From Flavobacterium paronense (GTDB taxonomy: Bacteria; Bacteroidota; Bacteroidia; Flavobacteriales; Flavobacteriaceae): DNA of 64,000 bases. Under the pieces are notes generated by a model. That model had not been told where the DNA came from. It saw nothing but the letters and a program-made list of their open reading frames with translations, and ran no database searches. The stretch spans positions 2,976,001-3,040,000 of the forward strand of contig NZ_JAUFQN010000019.1 in the NCBI RefSeq assembly GCF_030409795.1. The letters are read 5' to 3'. Within the stretch, counting starts at the first letter, position 1; each line of letters opens with the position of its first letter. A program made the translations under genes and the position numbers. This document shows positions 53,681-61,267 of the stretch, piece by piece.

Positions 53681-54547
53681 ATGAAAACAAAATTATCACC
53701 CATCGTTGCCGGAACCATGAACTGGGGAATTTGGGACAAAAAATTAGCTACTTCAGAAATGGAGCATCTAATTCATATTTGTATTGAAAATCAAATTACA
53801 AGCTTTGATCATGCCGATATTTATGGAGGTTATACGACTGAAGCTGATTTTGGAAAGGCTTTTGCCCAAAGTAAAATAGACCGAAATAAACTTCAATTGA
53901 TTTCAAAATGTGGAATACAACTTGACCGAGGCAGAAATAATGCTATTAAACATTACGATTACTCAAAAGATTATATTATTTGGTCGGTTGAAAATTCATT
54001 AAAAAATCTACAAACCGATTATTTGGATGTTTTGTTATTGCATCGCCCAAGTCCGTTAATGGTTGCTGATGAAATTGCTGAAGCCGTTGAAAAATTAAAA
54101 AACGAAGGTAAAATTATTGATTTTGGTGTTTCTAATTTTACGGCTTCTCAAACCGAATTGATTCGTCAAAAAACAGAAATCAATTACAATCAGATTCAAT
54201 TCTCAGCAACACATCATGAAGCGATGCTTGATGGAAGTTTAGATTATATGCAATTGCATGACATTCATCCGATGTCTTGGAATCCGCTTGGAACCGTTTT
54301 TAGAGAAGATATTGAACAAACCAGAAGGTTAAAAAAACTATTGGTGCAATTGGTTGATAAATATCATTTGGGCTCGGACACCATTTTGTTAGCTTGGGTT
54401 TTAAAACATCCAGCTAATGTCATTCCGGTTGCCGGAACAGTTAACATTGCTCGAATTCAGGCCTTGATGAAAGCCGTTGAAATGGATTTATCCCAATTGG
54501 ATTGGTTTGCTATTTGGACGGAAAGTATGGGGAATAAGGTTCCGTAA
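53681..54547 (+). CDS. aldo/keto reductase
   Basis: The 288-residue NADPH-dependent oxidoreductase has the AKR blocks FDHADIYGGYTTEADFGKA (catalytic Asp and Tyr), LISKCGIQ (catalytic Lys) and DVLLLHRPSPL (catalytic His), with FGVSNFTASQTELI and LAWVLKHPANVIPVAGT in the cofactor region. This matches the YdhF-like/AKR type. Substrate is unknown. It opens a plus-strand run with the AlbA_2-type gene 19 bases downstream. Confidence 0.93.
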   Translation: MKTKLSPIVAGTMNWGIWDKKLATSEMEHLIHICIENQITSFDHADIYGGYTTEADFGKAFAQSKIDRNKLQLISKCGIQLDRGRNNAIKHYDYSKDYIIWSVENSLKNLQTDYLDVLLLHRPSPLMVADEIAEAVEKLKNEGKIIDFGVSNFTASQTELIRQKTEINYNQIQFSATHHEAMLDGSLDYMQLHDIHPMSWNPLGTVFREDIEQTRRLKKLLVQLVDKYHLGSDTILLAWVLKHPANVIPVAGTVNIARIQALMKAVEMDLSQLDWFAIWTESMGNKVP

Positions 54548-54566
54548 AAGATTGTAATTTAGCCCA

Positions 54567-55718
54567 ATGATTAACAAGCGTCTTTTGATTAAAAATCTTT
54601 TAGCTCACAATGATGAGTGTAGTTTTTATGATAAAAAACGCCAGTTGAATTTGCATACTAAAGAAGGAAAAGCCAAGTTTTTGAAACACATTTGTGCGTT
54701 ATCAAATTCTAATCCTTCCAATAATTCCTATATTGTTGTTGGCGTTGAAGATCAAGACAATCAAATTACGGGCGATGATTTTTTTGATGACAGTAGGATT
54801 CAAAATTTGGTCAATGCTTATCTTGAAAATCCGCCCAAAATTCAATATGAAAACGTTCCATTTCCTAATTTACCTAAAGACAGAGTTGTTGGATTGGTAA
54901 CTATTAAACCCAAACATAAAACTTCTTTTTTTAAGAAAAACATTCATACTATTTTGGCGAATACCGTTTTTGTTCGAGTAGGAAGCAATTCGATGCCAAC
55001 GGAAAATAAAATCCCTTATTCAAAACTTAATATTGAAACAGTAATCAGTATTGAAAACAGTTCGAGAAACAGCATTGCATATACATTGGACGGTGTAATT
55101 GATTTCATGAATAATCGCCACAAAGACATGACGTCAAAGTATAATGTTTTCAAAGAATTGTTTGTAATTTGCTGGGCTGGAGTTCCTAAAAGAATTAGAG
55201 ACACAACCTATTTTTCTCGTGTAGATATTGAACTGATAAATGAACAAGTAAAACTTTTTTATTCAGCTCTTGATGTTGTTTCTATTAGTTATGATGAGAA
55301 AAGTTTTACTATTATCGAGCACGTAGCACTTGGGCTGAATGACAAAACGAGTTATTATCCATTGGAGCAACTGACCATCCATTTTTTTGATAATGGCTAT
55401 TATAAAATGGAAACCAAATTGCTTTTCGAACCACCGGCTTATAACAAAAAAATGCTGCATCATATTTACAATGCCACTATTGCAGTGATTAATAAATTAG
55501 AAAAAGGATTGCAACTTAGTGAGCGGGAAGAAAAGGATTTGGAAAATATATCTTCTACTTTAATGATTTGCTATCTCAATGGGTTTGATGAGGCAAAACA
55601 AAAACTGATAGCCGCAAAACTTTTTTTGAAGGCTCAAAAAAATCCAATGGTCTATTTGAGTTTTAAAGAAGCCTTACGAATATTAAGAAAAATGAAATAC
55701 GATAAAAACAATGCGTAG
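54567..55718 (+). CDS. AlbA_2/Schlafen-like DNA-binding domain protein
   Basis: The 383-residue protein has an N-terminal AlbA_2-type module at about residues 15-135: ECSFYDKKRQLNLHTKEGKAKFLKHICALSNSN (three joined parts), YIVVGVEDQDNQI, FVRVGSNSMPTE. AlbA_2 domains are found in bacterial regulators and in Schlafen-like nucleases; which applies here is not visible. The remaining 240 residues are unrecognised and have an all-alpha/beta look. Its last 8 bases overlap the phosphatase gene, so the two are translationally coupled. Confidence 0.75.
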   Translation: MINKRLLIKNLLAHNDECSFYDKKRQLNLHTKEGKAKFLKHICALSNSNPSNNSYIVVGVEDQDNQITGDDFFDDSRIQNLVNAYLENPPKIQYENVPFPNLPKDRVVGLVTIKPKHKTSFFKKNIHTILANTVFVRVGSNSMPTENKIPYSKLNIETVISIENSSRNSIAYTLDGVIDFMNNRHKDMTSKYNVFKELFVICWAGVPKRIRDTTYFSRVDIELINEQVKLFYSALDVVSISYDEKSFTIIEHVALGLNDKTSYYPLEQLTIHFFDNGYYKMETKLLFEPPAYNKKMLHHIYNATIAVINKLEKGLQLSEREEKDLENISSTLMICYLNGFDEAKQKLIAAKLFLKAQKNPMVYLSFKEALRILRKMKYDKNNA

Positions 55719-56439
55719 AAAATTAGTTGTTGGTGACATTCATGGAGGTTTAAGAGCGTTGCATCAAGTATTAGACAGAGCAAAAGTCACTAAAGATGAC
55801 ATGCTTATTTTTCTTGGAGATTATGTTGATGGCTGGAGCGAATCGCCACAGGTTTTAGATTATTTGATAGAATTGAATAAAAAAAACAAATGCATTTTCA
55901 TTCGAGGCAATCATGATGAGTTGCTTTTGCAATGGCTCTCTGTTAGCAAAGACAATCTTGAATGGTACAAACATGGTGGAGAAGCCACTGTCCTAGCCTA
56001 TACTACTGTTTCAGCAGCAAAAAAACAAATCCATGTAGATTTTTTAAAATCGCTACAAGATTATTATTTAGACGAACAAAACAGATTGTTTATTCATGCA
56101 GGTTTTACCAATATGAATGGCATTCATTACGAATTTTTCCCAAAAATGTTTTACTGGGACAGAACACTTTGGGAAACCGCTTTGTCACTTGATGAATCCA
56201 TTGCTAAGCATAGTCTTCATTATCCGAAACGATTAACATTGTATGACGAAATATATATTGGTCACACACCGGTAACCAAAATAAACGAAACAGTTCCAAT
56301 ACAAAAGGCTTGTGTGTGGAATATTGATACTGGCGCAGCTTTCAAAGGGCCATTAACCTTATTGGATATTGACACAAAGGAATTTTGGCAAAGCGAACCT
56401 TTAAATGATTTGTATTTTAATGAGAAAGGAAGGAATTAG
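55711..56439 (+). CDS. PPP-family serine/threonine phosphatase-like metallophosphoesterase
   Basis: The 242-residue enzyme has the metal-binding set of the PPP family: GDIHG (Asp9, His11), GDYVDG (Asp37), RGNHDE (Asn67, His68) and later His residues in IHAGF and IGHTP. These bind two metal ions for phosphate-ester hydrolysis. Bacterial PPP enzymes act on protein, diadenosine tetraphosphate or other substrates; this one is unassigned. It overlaps the AlbA_2-type gene by 8 bases, an arrangement that implies a shared function. Confidence 0.88.
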   Translation: MRRKLVVGDIHGGLRALHQVLDRAKVTKDDMLIFLGDYVDGWSESPQVLDYLIELNKKNKCIFIRGNHDELLLQWLSVSKDNLEWYKHGGEATVLAYTTVSAAKKQIHVDFLKSLQDYYLDEQNRLFIHAGFTNMNGIHYEFFPKMFYWDRTLWETALSLDESIAKHSLHYPKRLTLYDEIYIGHTPVTKINETVPIQKACVWNIDTGAAFKGPLTLLDIDTKEFWQSEPLNDLYFNEKGRN

Positions 56440-56479
56440 ATTTTTGGAATTTCTATATTTGCAGCAAAATTAAAAACAC

Positions 56480-56974
56480 ATGAAAAAAATAATCACAGTA
56501 GCGGCAATCGTTATGGTAAGTTTGGCAAATGCACAAGCCTATAAAGGAAAAGGAGATATTAAAGCACAAGTGGGATTGAACGTACAAGATCACGGAACAG
56601 GAATTAATGTTTCGGCAGATTTCGGAATTGGCGAAAACATGTCTTATGGGTTTGTAGCGTCTTATTTGCTTTCGGTTACTGAAGTTGCGGGTGTTAAACC
56701 TGATTTTGGAGACAGAGCTGATGCAAAAGTTCGTTTCAATGCTAACTTGGGAAATGTTTTCAAATTGGATAAAGCAATGGATATTTATCCTGGTTTAAAT
56801 TTAGGGACAAGAAATTTCGGAGCCCATTTAGGTTTCAGGTATTTCTTTACAAATGGTTTTGGAATTTATACTGAAGCCGGAGTTCCATTAGCAAGATACG
56901 ATTCAAATGTTCAAGGATTTGACGAGTATAATAATCAATTCGTGTTTCAAATTGGAGCATCATTTAATTTATAA
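56480..56974 (+). CDS. small outer membrane beta-barrel-like protein (DUF6646-like)
   Basis: The 164-residue protein has a signal peptide (MKKIITVAAIVMVSLANAQ) and a barrel-like mature part: KAQVGLNVQDHGTGINVSADFGIGENMSYGF (two joined parts), YPGLNLGTRNFGAHLGFRYFF and a C-terminal strand ending QFVFQIGASFNL. It fits small 8-stranded outer membrane barrels. TATATTTG near 56450 is a candidate -7 box. The phnA gene follows 10 bases after its stop, but the link is only positional. Confidence 0.75.
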   Translation: MKKIITVAAIVMVSLANAQAYKGKGDIKAQVGLNVQDHGTGINVSADFGIGENMSYGFVASYLLSVTEVAGVKPDFGDRADAKVRFNANLGNVFKLDKAMDIYPGLNLGTRNFGAHLGFRYFFTNGFGIYTEAGVPLARYDSNVQGFDEYNNQFVFQIGASFNL

Positions 56975-56984
56975 AACCAACAAC

Positions 56985-57566
56985 ATGAGTGTTATCGACC
57001 AAAAATTAAACGAAAGAAGCGGTTCCAAATGTGAATTGTGTGGTTCAACCGAAGACTTGAGAATTCATTTAACCAAAGAAGAAGCCATATCTTTAGACAA
57101 TTCGGTATTGGTTTGCTCAATCTGCAAAAACCAGATAGAAAACACTACACCAACCGATCCAAATCATTGGAGATGTCTTAGTGACAGTATGTGGAATGAG
57201 AACAAGCCTGTGCAAGTTGTTGCATGGCGAATGTTAAACAGATTACGTGCAGAAGGCTGGCCTCAAGATTTGCTGGATATGATGTATCTTGATGAAGAAA
57301 CATTAGTTTGGGCAGGTGCTACTGGAGAAGGAGAAGATGAAGATGGCAAAATTGTGCACAAAGACGGAAACGGAAACATCCTGAAAGAAGGAGATTCTGT
57401 TGTTTTAATTAAAGATTTAGATGTGAAAGGAGCTAACTTTACCGCAAAACGAGGCGCTGCTGTTCACAACATCAAATTGGTTTGGGACAATGCCGATCAA
57501 ATTGAAGGAAGAGTCGAAGGACAGCATATTGTTATTTTAACGCAGTATGTAAAGAAAACAAAATAG
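56985..57566 (+). CDS. phnA: PhnA-family zinc-ribbon protein
   Basis: The 193-residue protein has an N-terminal zinc ribbon with Cys16, Cys19 (SKCELCGS) and Cys44, Cys47 (LVCSICKNQ), then a PhnA C-terminal domain with KDGNGNILKEGDSVVLIKDL and VKGANFTAKRGAAVHNIKLV and IEGRVEGQHIVILTQYVKK. I use the ATG at 56985; the longer frame from 56907 runs into the upstream gene. The name comes from alkylphosphonate work but the function is not established. It is ended by a terminator. Confidence 0.9.
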   Translation: MSVIDQKLNERSGSKCELCGSTEDLRIHLTKEEAISLDNSVLVCSICKNQIENTTPTDPNHWRCLSDSMWNENKPVQVVAWRMLNRLRAEGWPQDLLDMMYLDEETLVWAGATGEGEDEDGKIVHKDGNGNILKEGDSVVLIKDLDVKGANFTAKRGAAVHNIKLVWDNADQIEGRVEGQHIVILTQYVKKTK

Positions 57567-57605
57567 AGATAAAAGATCGTTGCACTGCAAGAAGAAAGAG
57601 AAAAG

Positions 57606-57634
57606 AAAAGCGTCCTGAATTTGGACGCTTTTTT
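57606..57634 (+). terminator. terminator after phnA
   Basis: AAAAGCGTCC (57606-57615) pairs with GGACGCTTTT (57623-57632) around a 7-base loop and is followed by T residues. It lies inside a longer inverted pair, CTGCAAGAAGAAAG (57585-57598) and CTTTTTTCTTGCAG (57660-57673). Confidence 0.85.
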
Positions 57635-57696
57635 ATTTTATCGTTTCAGGAATTTTATTCTTTTTTCTTGCAGCGAAGCGGTCTTGAGTCTTTTTT

Positions 57697-59250
57697 CTAG
57701 AGATCAAATTTAATTCCTTGTGCCAATGGCAAACTAGTAGTATAATTGATTGTATTCGTTTGTCTTCTCATATATACTTTCCAAGCATCAGAACCAGATT
57801 CTCTCCCTCCACCAGTTTCTTTTTCACCACCAAAGGCACCACCAATTTCAGCACCAGAAGTTCCGATGTTTACGTTGGCAATTCCACAATCAGAACCTGC
57901 AACGGATAAAAAGGCTTCCGCTTCACGAAGATTATTCGTCATAATCGCTGATGATAAACCTTGAGCAACGCCATTTTGAACATCGATAGCATTAGTAACA
58001 TCGCCAGAATATTTTAATAAGTATAAAACCGGAGCAAATGTTTCGTGCTGCACAATTTCAAAAGAGTTTTTAGCTTCTGCGATTGCTGGTTTTACATAGC
58101 ATCCGCTTTCGTAACCTGTTCCGGTAAGAACGCCGCCTTCAACTAAGATTTTTCCACCTTCTTCAACAACTTTTGATAATGCTTTGTTATACATTTCAAC
58201 AGCGTGCGTATCGATAAGCGGTCCAACGTGATTGTTTTGGTCTAATGGATTTCCGATTCGCAATTGACCGTATGCGCCAACGATTGCATCTTTTACTTTA
58301 TCATAAATACTTTCGTGAATGATTAATCTACGCGTAGAAGTACAACGTTGACCGGCTGTTCCTACTGCTCCAAATACAGCTCCGATTACTGTCATTTTAA
58401 TGTCAGCATCTGGAGTTACGATGATGGCGTTGTTTCCGCCTAATTCTAATAAAGATTTTCCTAAACGAGCGGCACAAGCTTGGGCAACAATTTTGCCCAT
58501 TCTTGTTGAACCAGTTGCAGAAACTAGTGGAATTCTTTTATCGTGAGTCATTAATTCACCCACTTTATAGTCGCCGTTTATTAAACAAGAGATACCTTCG
58601 GGAAGGTTGTTTTCTTTTAAAACTTCGGCGATAATATTTTGACATGCGATTCCACATAAAGGCGTTTTTTCAGAGGGTTTCCAAACGCAAACATCACCAC
58701 AAATCCAGGCTAAAGCGGTGTTCCAAGCCCAAACGGCAACTGGGAAGTTAAAAGCCGAAATGATTCCAACAACTCCCATTGGATGATATTGCTCGTACAT
58801 TCGATGTCCCGGACGTTCTGAGTGCATTGTTAATCCGTGTAATTGACGTGACAAACCAACAGCAAAATCGCAGATATCAATCATTTCCTGCACTTCTCCG
58901 TAACCTTCCTGCAATGATTTTCCCATTTCATAGGAAACCAATTTACCTAAAGCTTCTTTGTTTTCACGTAATTTTTCTCCAAATTGGCGTACGATTTCAC
59001 CGCGTTGTGGTGCCGGCATTAGTTTGAAAGTTTTGAAAGCTTCGGTTGCGGATTGCATTACTTTTTCGTAATCGGCAGCAGATGATGCTTTTACTTTTCC
59101 GATTAATTGTCCGTCTACTGGTGAATATGATTCGAAAACCTCACCGTTAGAAAACCAGTTGTTTCCTGTTGAAGTTCCTTCGTTTATAGCTTTTACTCCA
59201 AGAGTTTCCAGCGCTTCGGTCATGCCGAATTGTTGAGCAATTGTTGACAT
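57697..59250 (-). CDS. aldehyde dehydrogenase, ALDH7 (antiquitin) type
   Basis: The 517-residue NAD-dependent enzyme follows human ALDH7A1 along its length: RGEIVRQFGEKLRENKEALG, FNFPVAVWAWN (Asn168), SLLELGGNN (Glu269), GQRCTSTRRLI (catalytic Cys303), and SGAEIGGAFGGEKETGGGRESGSDAWK (two joined parts). Relatives oxidise alpha-aminoadipate semialdehyde in lysine degradation, or other semialdehydes. The substrate in this organism is not proved. The next gene downstream in transcription is on the plus strand (phnA, convergent); the upstream neighbour is HAAO, 169 bases away across a repeat. Confidence 0.93.
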   Translation of the reverse strand: MSTIAQQFGMTEALETLGVKAINEGTSTGNNWFSNGEVFESYSPVDGQLIGKVKASSAADYEKVMQSATEAFKTFKLMPAPQRGEIVRQFGEKLRENKEALGKLVSYEMGKSLQEGYGEVQEMIDICDFAVGLSRQLHGLTMHSERPGHRMYEQYHPMGVVGIISAFNFPVAVWAWNTALAWICGDVCVWKPSEKTPLCGIACQNIIAEVLKENNLPEGISCLINGDYKVGELMTHDKRIPLVSATGSTRMGKIVAQACAARLGKSLLELGGNNAIIVTPDADIKMTVIGAVFGAVGTAGQRCTSTRRLIIHESIYDKVKDAIVGAYGQLRIGNPLDQNNHVGPLIDTHAVEMYNKALSKVVEEGGKILVEGGVLTGTGYESGCYVKPAIAEAKNSFEIVQHETFAPVLYLLKYSGDVTNAIDVQNGVAQGLSSAIMTNNLREAEAFLSVAGSDCGIANVNIGTSGAEIGGAFGGEKETGGGRESGSDAWKVYMRRQTNTINYTTSLPLAQGIKFDL

Positions 59251-59313
59251 TGTATTATTTTAAATTTGATTGTTTGTAAAATTTAAGCAAAAGTAAATCT
59301 TTATTTTGAATTT

Positions 59314-59391
59314 TAGCCCAGATGGGAACGGCATCCTTTTTATGATTTAAAAAATCATAAAAAGATATAGTGGACAGCTGGAAATAGCTCC
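59314..59391 (+). repeat. 78-base dispersed element, copy B
   Basis: It begins TAGCCCAGATGGGAACGG, has ATCCTTTTT, a central palindrome TTTTTATGATTT with its complement AAATCATAAAAA, and ends CAGCTGGAAATAGCTCC. Both ends match copy A at 42841-42919 (minus strand), while the central hairpin differs. It lies in the gap between the ALDH7 and HAAO genes. Confidence 0.75.
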
Positions 59392-59419
59392 TGAAATATA
59401 TTCATAATAAAAGCAATAC

Positions 59420-59956
59420 TTATTTTGCTGTAAATCGAGAGTCAGTTTCCATTACGGTTCCGCATTTATCGCAGGTCCTAAGTTCTTTTGAATTATAGAA
59501 ATGTTCAAAGTGTCCTAAAAAATCTTTTTCAATATCGGTTAATGGGAAATAGACTTCATAGAGTTTGTGATTGCAGTTATCGCAGAACCAAAGTAGTCCA
59601 TCTTTGGCATTTGTACCGGCTCGTTTTAATTCGATTACCAAACCAATCGAACCGTCGCTTCTGTTGGGAGAATGTGGCGTTTTTGCTGGATGTAAATACA
59701 TATCACCAGCTGAAAGTTTCATCGCTTTTTTTTCGCCATTATCCTGAACATAAACCGTGATTTCGCCTTCGAGTTGATAGAATAATTCTTCGGTTTCATT
59801 GTAATGATAATCTTTTCGGGCATTTGGACCTGCCACAATCATTACGATATAGTCTTCGGAATCTACATAAATGTTTTTATTGCCAACTGGGGGTTTTAAT
59901 AAATGACGGTTTTCGTCAATCCATTGGTTGAGGTTGAATGGTTTTGGTATGGACAT
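59420..59956 (-). CDS. 3-hydroxyanthranilate 3,4-dioxygenase
   Basis: The 178-residue cupin enzyme opens the ring of 3-hydroxyanthranilate to give the precursor of quinolinate, in the kynurenine branch of tryptophan breakdown or NAD synthesis. The iron ligands are His51, Glu57 and His95, the same numbers as in the Cupriavidus enzyme; a second metal site has Cys125, Cys128, Cys162 and Cys165. PKPFNLNQWIDENRHLLKPPVGN (two joined parts) is the family start. No other kynurenine genes are in view. Confidence 0.93.
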   Translation of the reverse strand: MSIPKPFNLNQWIDENRHLLKPPVGNKNIYVDSEDYIVMIVAGPNARKDYHYNETEELFYQLEGEITVYVQDNGEKKAMKLSAGDMYLHPAKTPHSPNRSDGSIGLVIELKRAGTNAKDGLLWFCDNCNHKLYEVYFPLTDIEKDFLGHFEHFYNSKELRTCDKCGTVMETDSRFTAK

Positions 59957-59988
59957 GGTAGTAATTTTCAGTAAAGTTATAAAATAAA

Positions 59989-60013
59989 AAAGTCCCGATA
60001 CGTTCGGGACTTT
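59989..60013 (-). terminator. terminator after the EEP nuclease gene
   Basis: On the minus strand AAAGTCCCGA (60013-60004) pairs with TCGGGACTTT (59998-59989) around a 5-base loop and leads into a T tract. It separates the EEP gene from HAAO. Confidence 0.85.
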
Positions 60014-60019
60014 AAAATA

Positions 60020-61129
60020 TTATTTCACTTCTTTAATCAGATAAATGTAGGCGGGGAAGTGGTCGCTATATCCAACCTCAGAGGAGCCATGTCTTAACGG
60101 ATAGCCCTTGTACTGACCGACGGTCGTTATCATAAAAGGTTTGTTGTAAATTCCGGCTTTCCAATAACGGAAAGAAGAAGTGTCTTTTTGGATTAAGGTT
60201 TCAGAAACCATGATTTGGTCAAAAATATCTCCGGCATCACGATAGAACAGTGTAGCATTACCTTTGTAGAACATTTCTTCAAAAGGGTTGTACACGCCAA
60301 ATTGTTTTACATCTTCTTTTTTGCGCATGGCACCAACACCTTCTTTTACACTTTTGTTGTAAGTTCCGTCATTTAAATCGCCCATGTTTATAATTTTGGC
60401 ATTTGGGTTGATTTTATATATAGAATCCATTATTTTTCGGTCTAATCTACCAGCTGCCTCACGGAAAGGAGAACTTTTCTTTTCACCACCAGAGCGTGAT
60501 GGCCAGTGATTTACCATTATGTTTATTTCTTCACCATCAAGTAAGCCGGTTACTAATAAAATATCTCTAGTAAAAACTCGGTCCAAATTCTTATCAACTT
60601 CTGATTTATCATCAGCAGCATCGTCTTTTTCATTCTTTTCTTTGACGTTTGCTTTTAATTGGTTTTTGTAAATCAATAAAGGGATGTTTTTATAACTAGT
60701 TGGTTTAAAATGTCTCTTTTGATACAACAATGCCACATCAATTCCTCTTTTATCAGGCGAATCAAAATGAACAATTCCGTAATCTTTATTAATAAGTGCC
60801 GGTTCTTTGATTAAATCTTCTAGAACGCCTCTGTTTTCAATTTCAGCACCACCAATGAATGTTGGAGAGTTATTTGGGTTTTCTGTTGTTCCTATTTCTG
60901 AAAGCACATGAGCTAAGTTGTGCAATTTTTTGTGATATTTTTCAGATGTCCAGTTTTGAACTCCGTTTGGCAGCCATTCTTCATCATTGTTTGCTTCATT
61001 AATTGTATCGAACAAATTTTCAAAATTGTAGAAGGCAACGGTATGCACTATATACTTTTTTGATTGACCATTTGCTCCAATGATTGCGAATAAAACAAAG
61101 AAAAGAGCTATAAACTTTTTAATTCTCAT
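60020..61129 (-). CDS. endonuclease/exonuclease/phosphatase (EEP) family protein
   Basis: The 369-residue exported protein (signal peptide MRIKKFIALFFVLFAIIGANGQ in two parts) has the EEP catalytic set: AFYNFENLFD at the start, GGAEIENRG (metal-binding Glu), MVNHWPSRSGG, INMGDLND (Asp-Asn), and GYSDHFPAYIYL with the final Asp-His. Such enzymes cleave phosphoesters in nucleic acids or lipids. The signal peptide puts it in the periplasm or outside. TACTTTTG on the minus strand (61182-61175) is a candidate -7 box; the receptor gene is divergent. Confidence 0.9.
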   Translation of the reverse strand: MRIKKFIALFFVLFAIIGANGQSKKYIVHTVAFYNFENLFDTINEANNDEEWLPNGVQNWTSEKYHKKLHNLAHVLSEIGTTENPNNSPTFIGGAEIENRGVLEDLIKEPALINKDYGIVHFDSPDKRGIDVALLYQKRHFKPTSYKNIPLLIYKNQLKANVKEKNEKDDAADDKSEVDKNLDRVFTRDILLVTGLLDGEEINIMVNHWPSRSGGEKKSSPFREAAGRLDRKIMDSIYKINPNAKIINMGDLNDGTYNKSVKEGVGAMRKKEDVKQFGVYNPFEEMFYKGNATLFYRDAGDIFDQIMVSETLIQKDTSSFRYWKAGIYNKPFMITTVGQYKGYPLRHGSSEVGYSDHFPAYIYLIKEVK

Positions 61130-61267
61130 AAAACATATATTAATTAATTGTCAAGTTTTTTACAAACTTCGAGCCAAAAGTAGATAATATTATTAAAAGA
61201 TGTACATTTGTCGGCTTTAAGTTTTCATTAAGACTTAATGTTAGAAAAAATTAAACCAATTTTATTT

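Noticed and set aside
56907..56984. Extended N terminus for phnA
   Set aside because: It would overlap the end of the upstream barrel gene, while the start at 56985 gives the usual zinc-ribbon lead-in.
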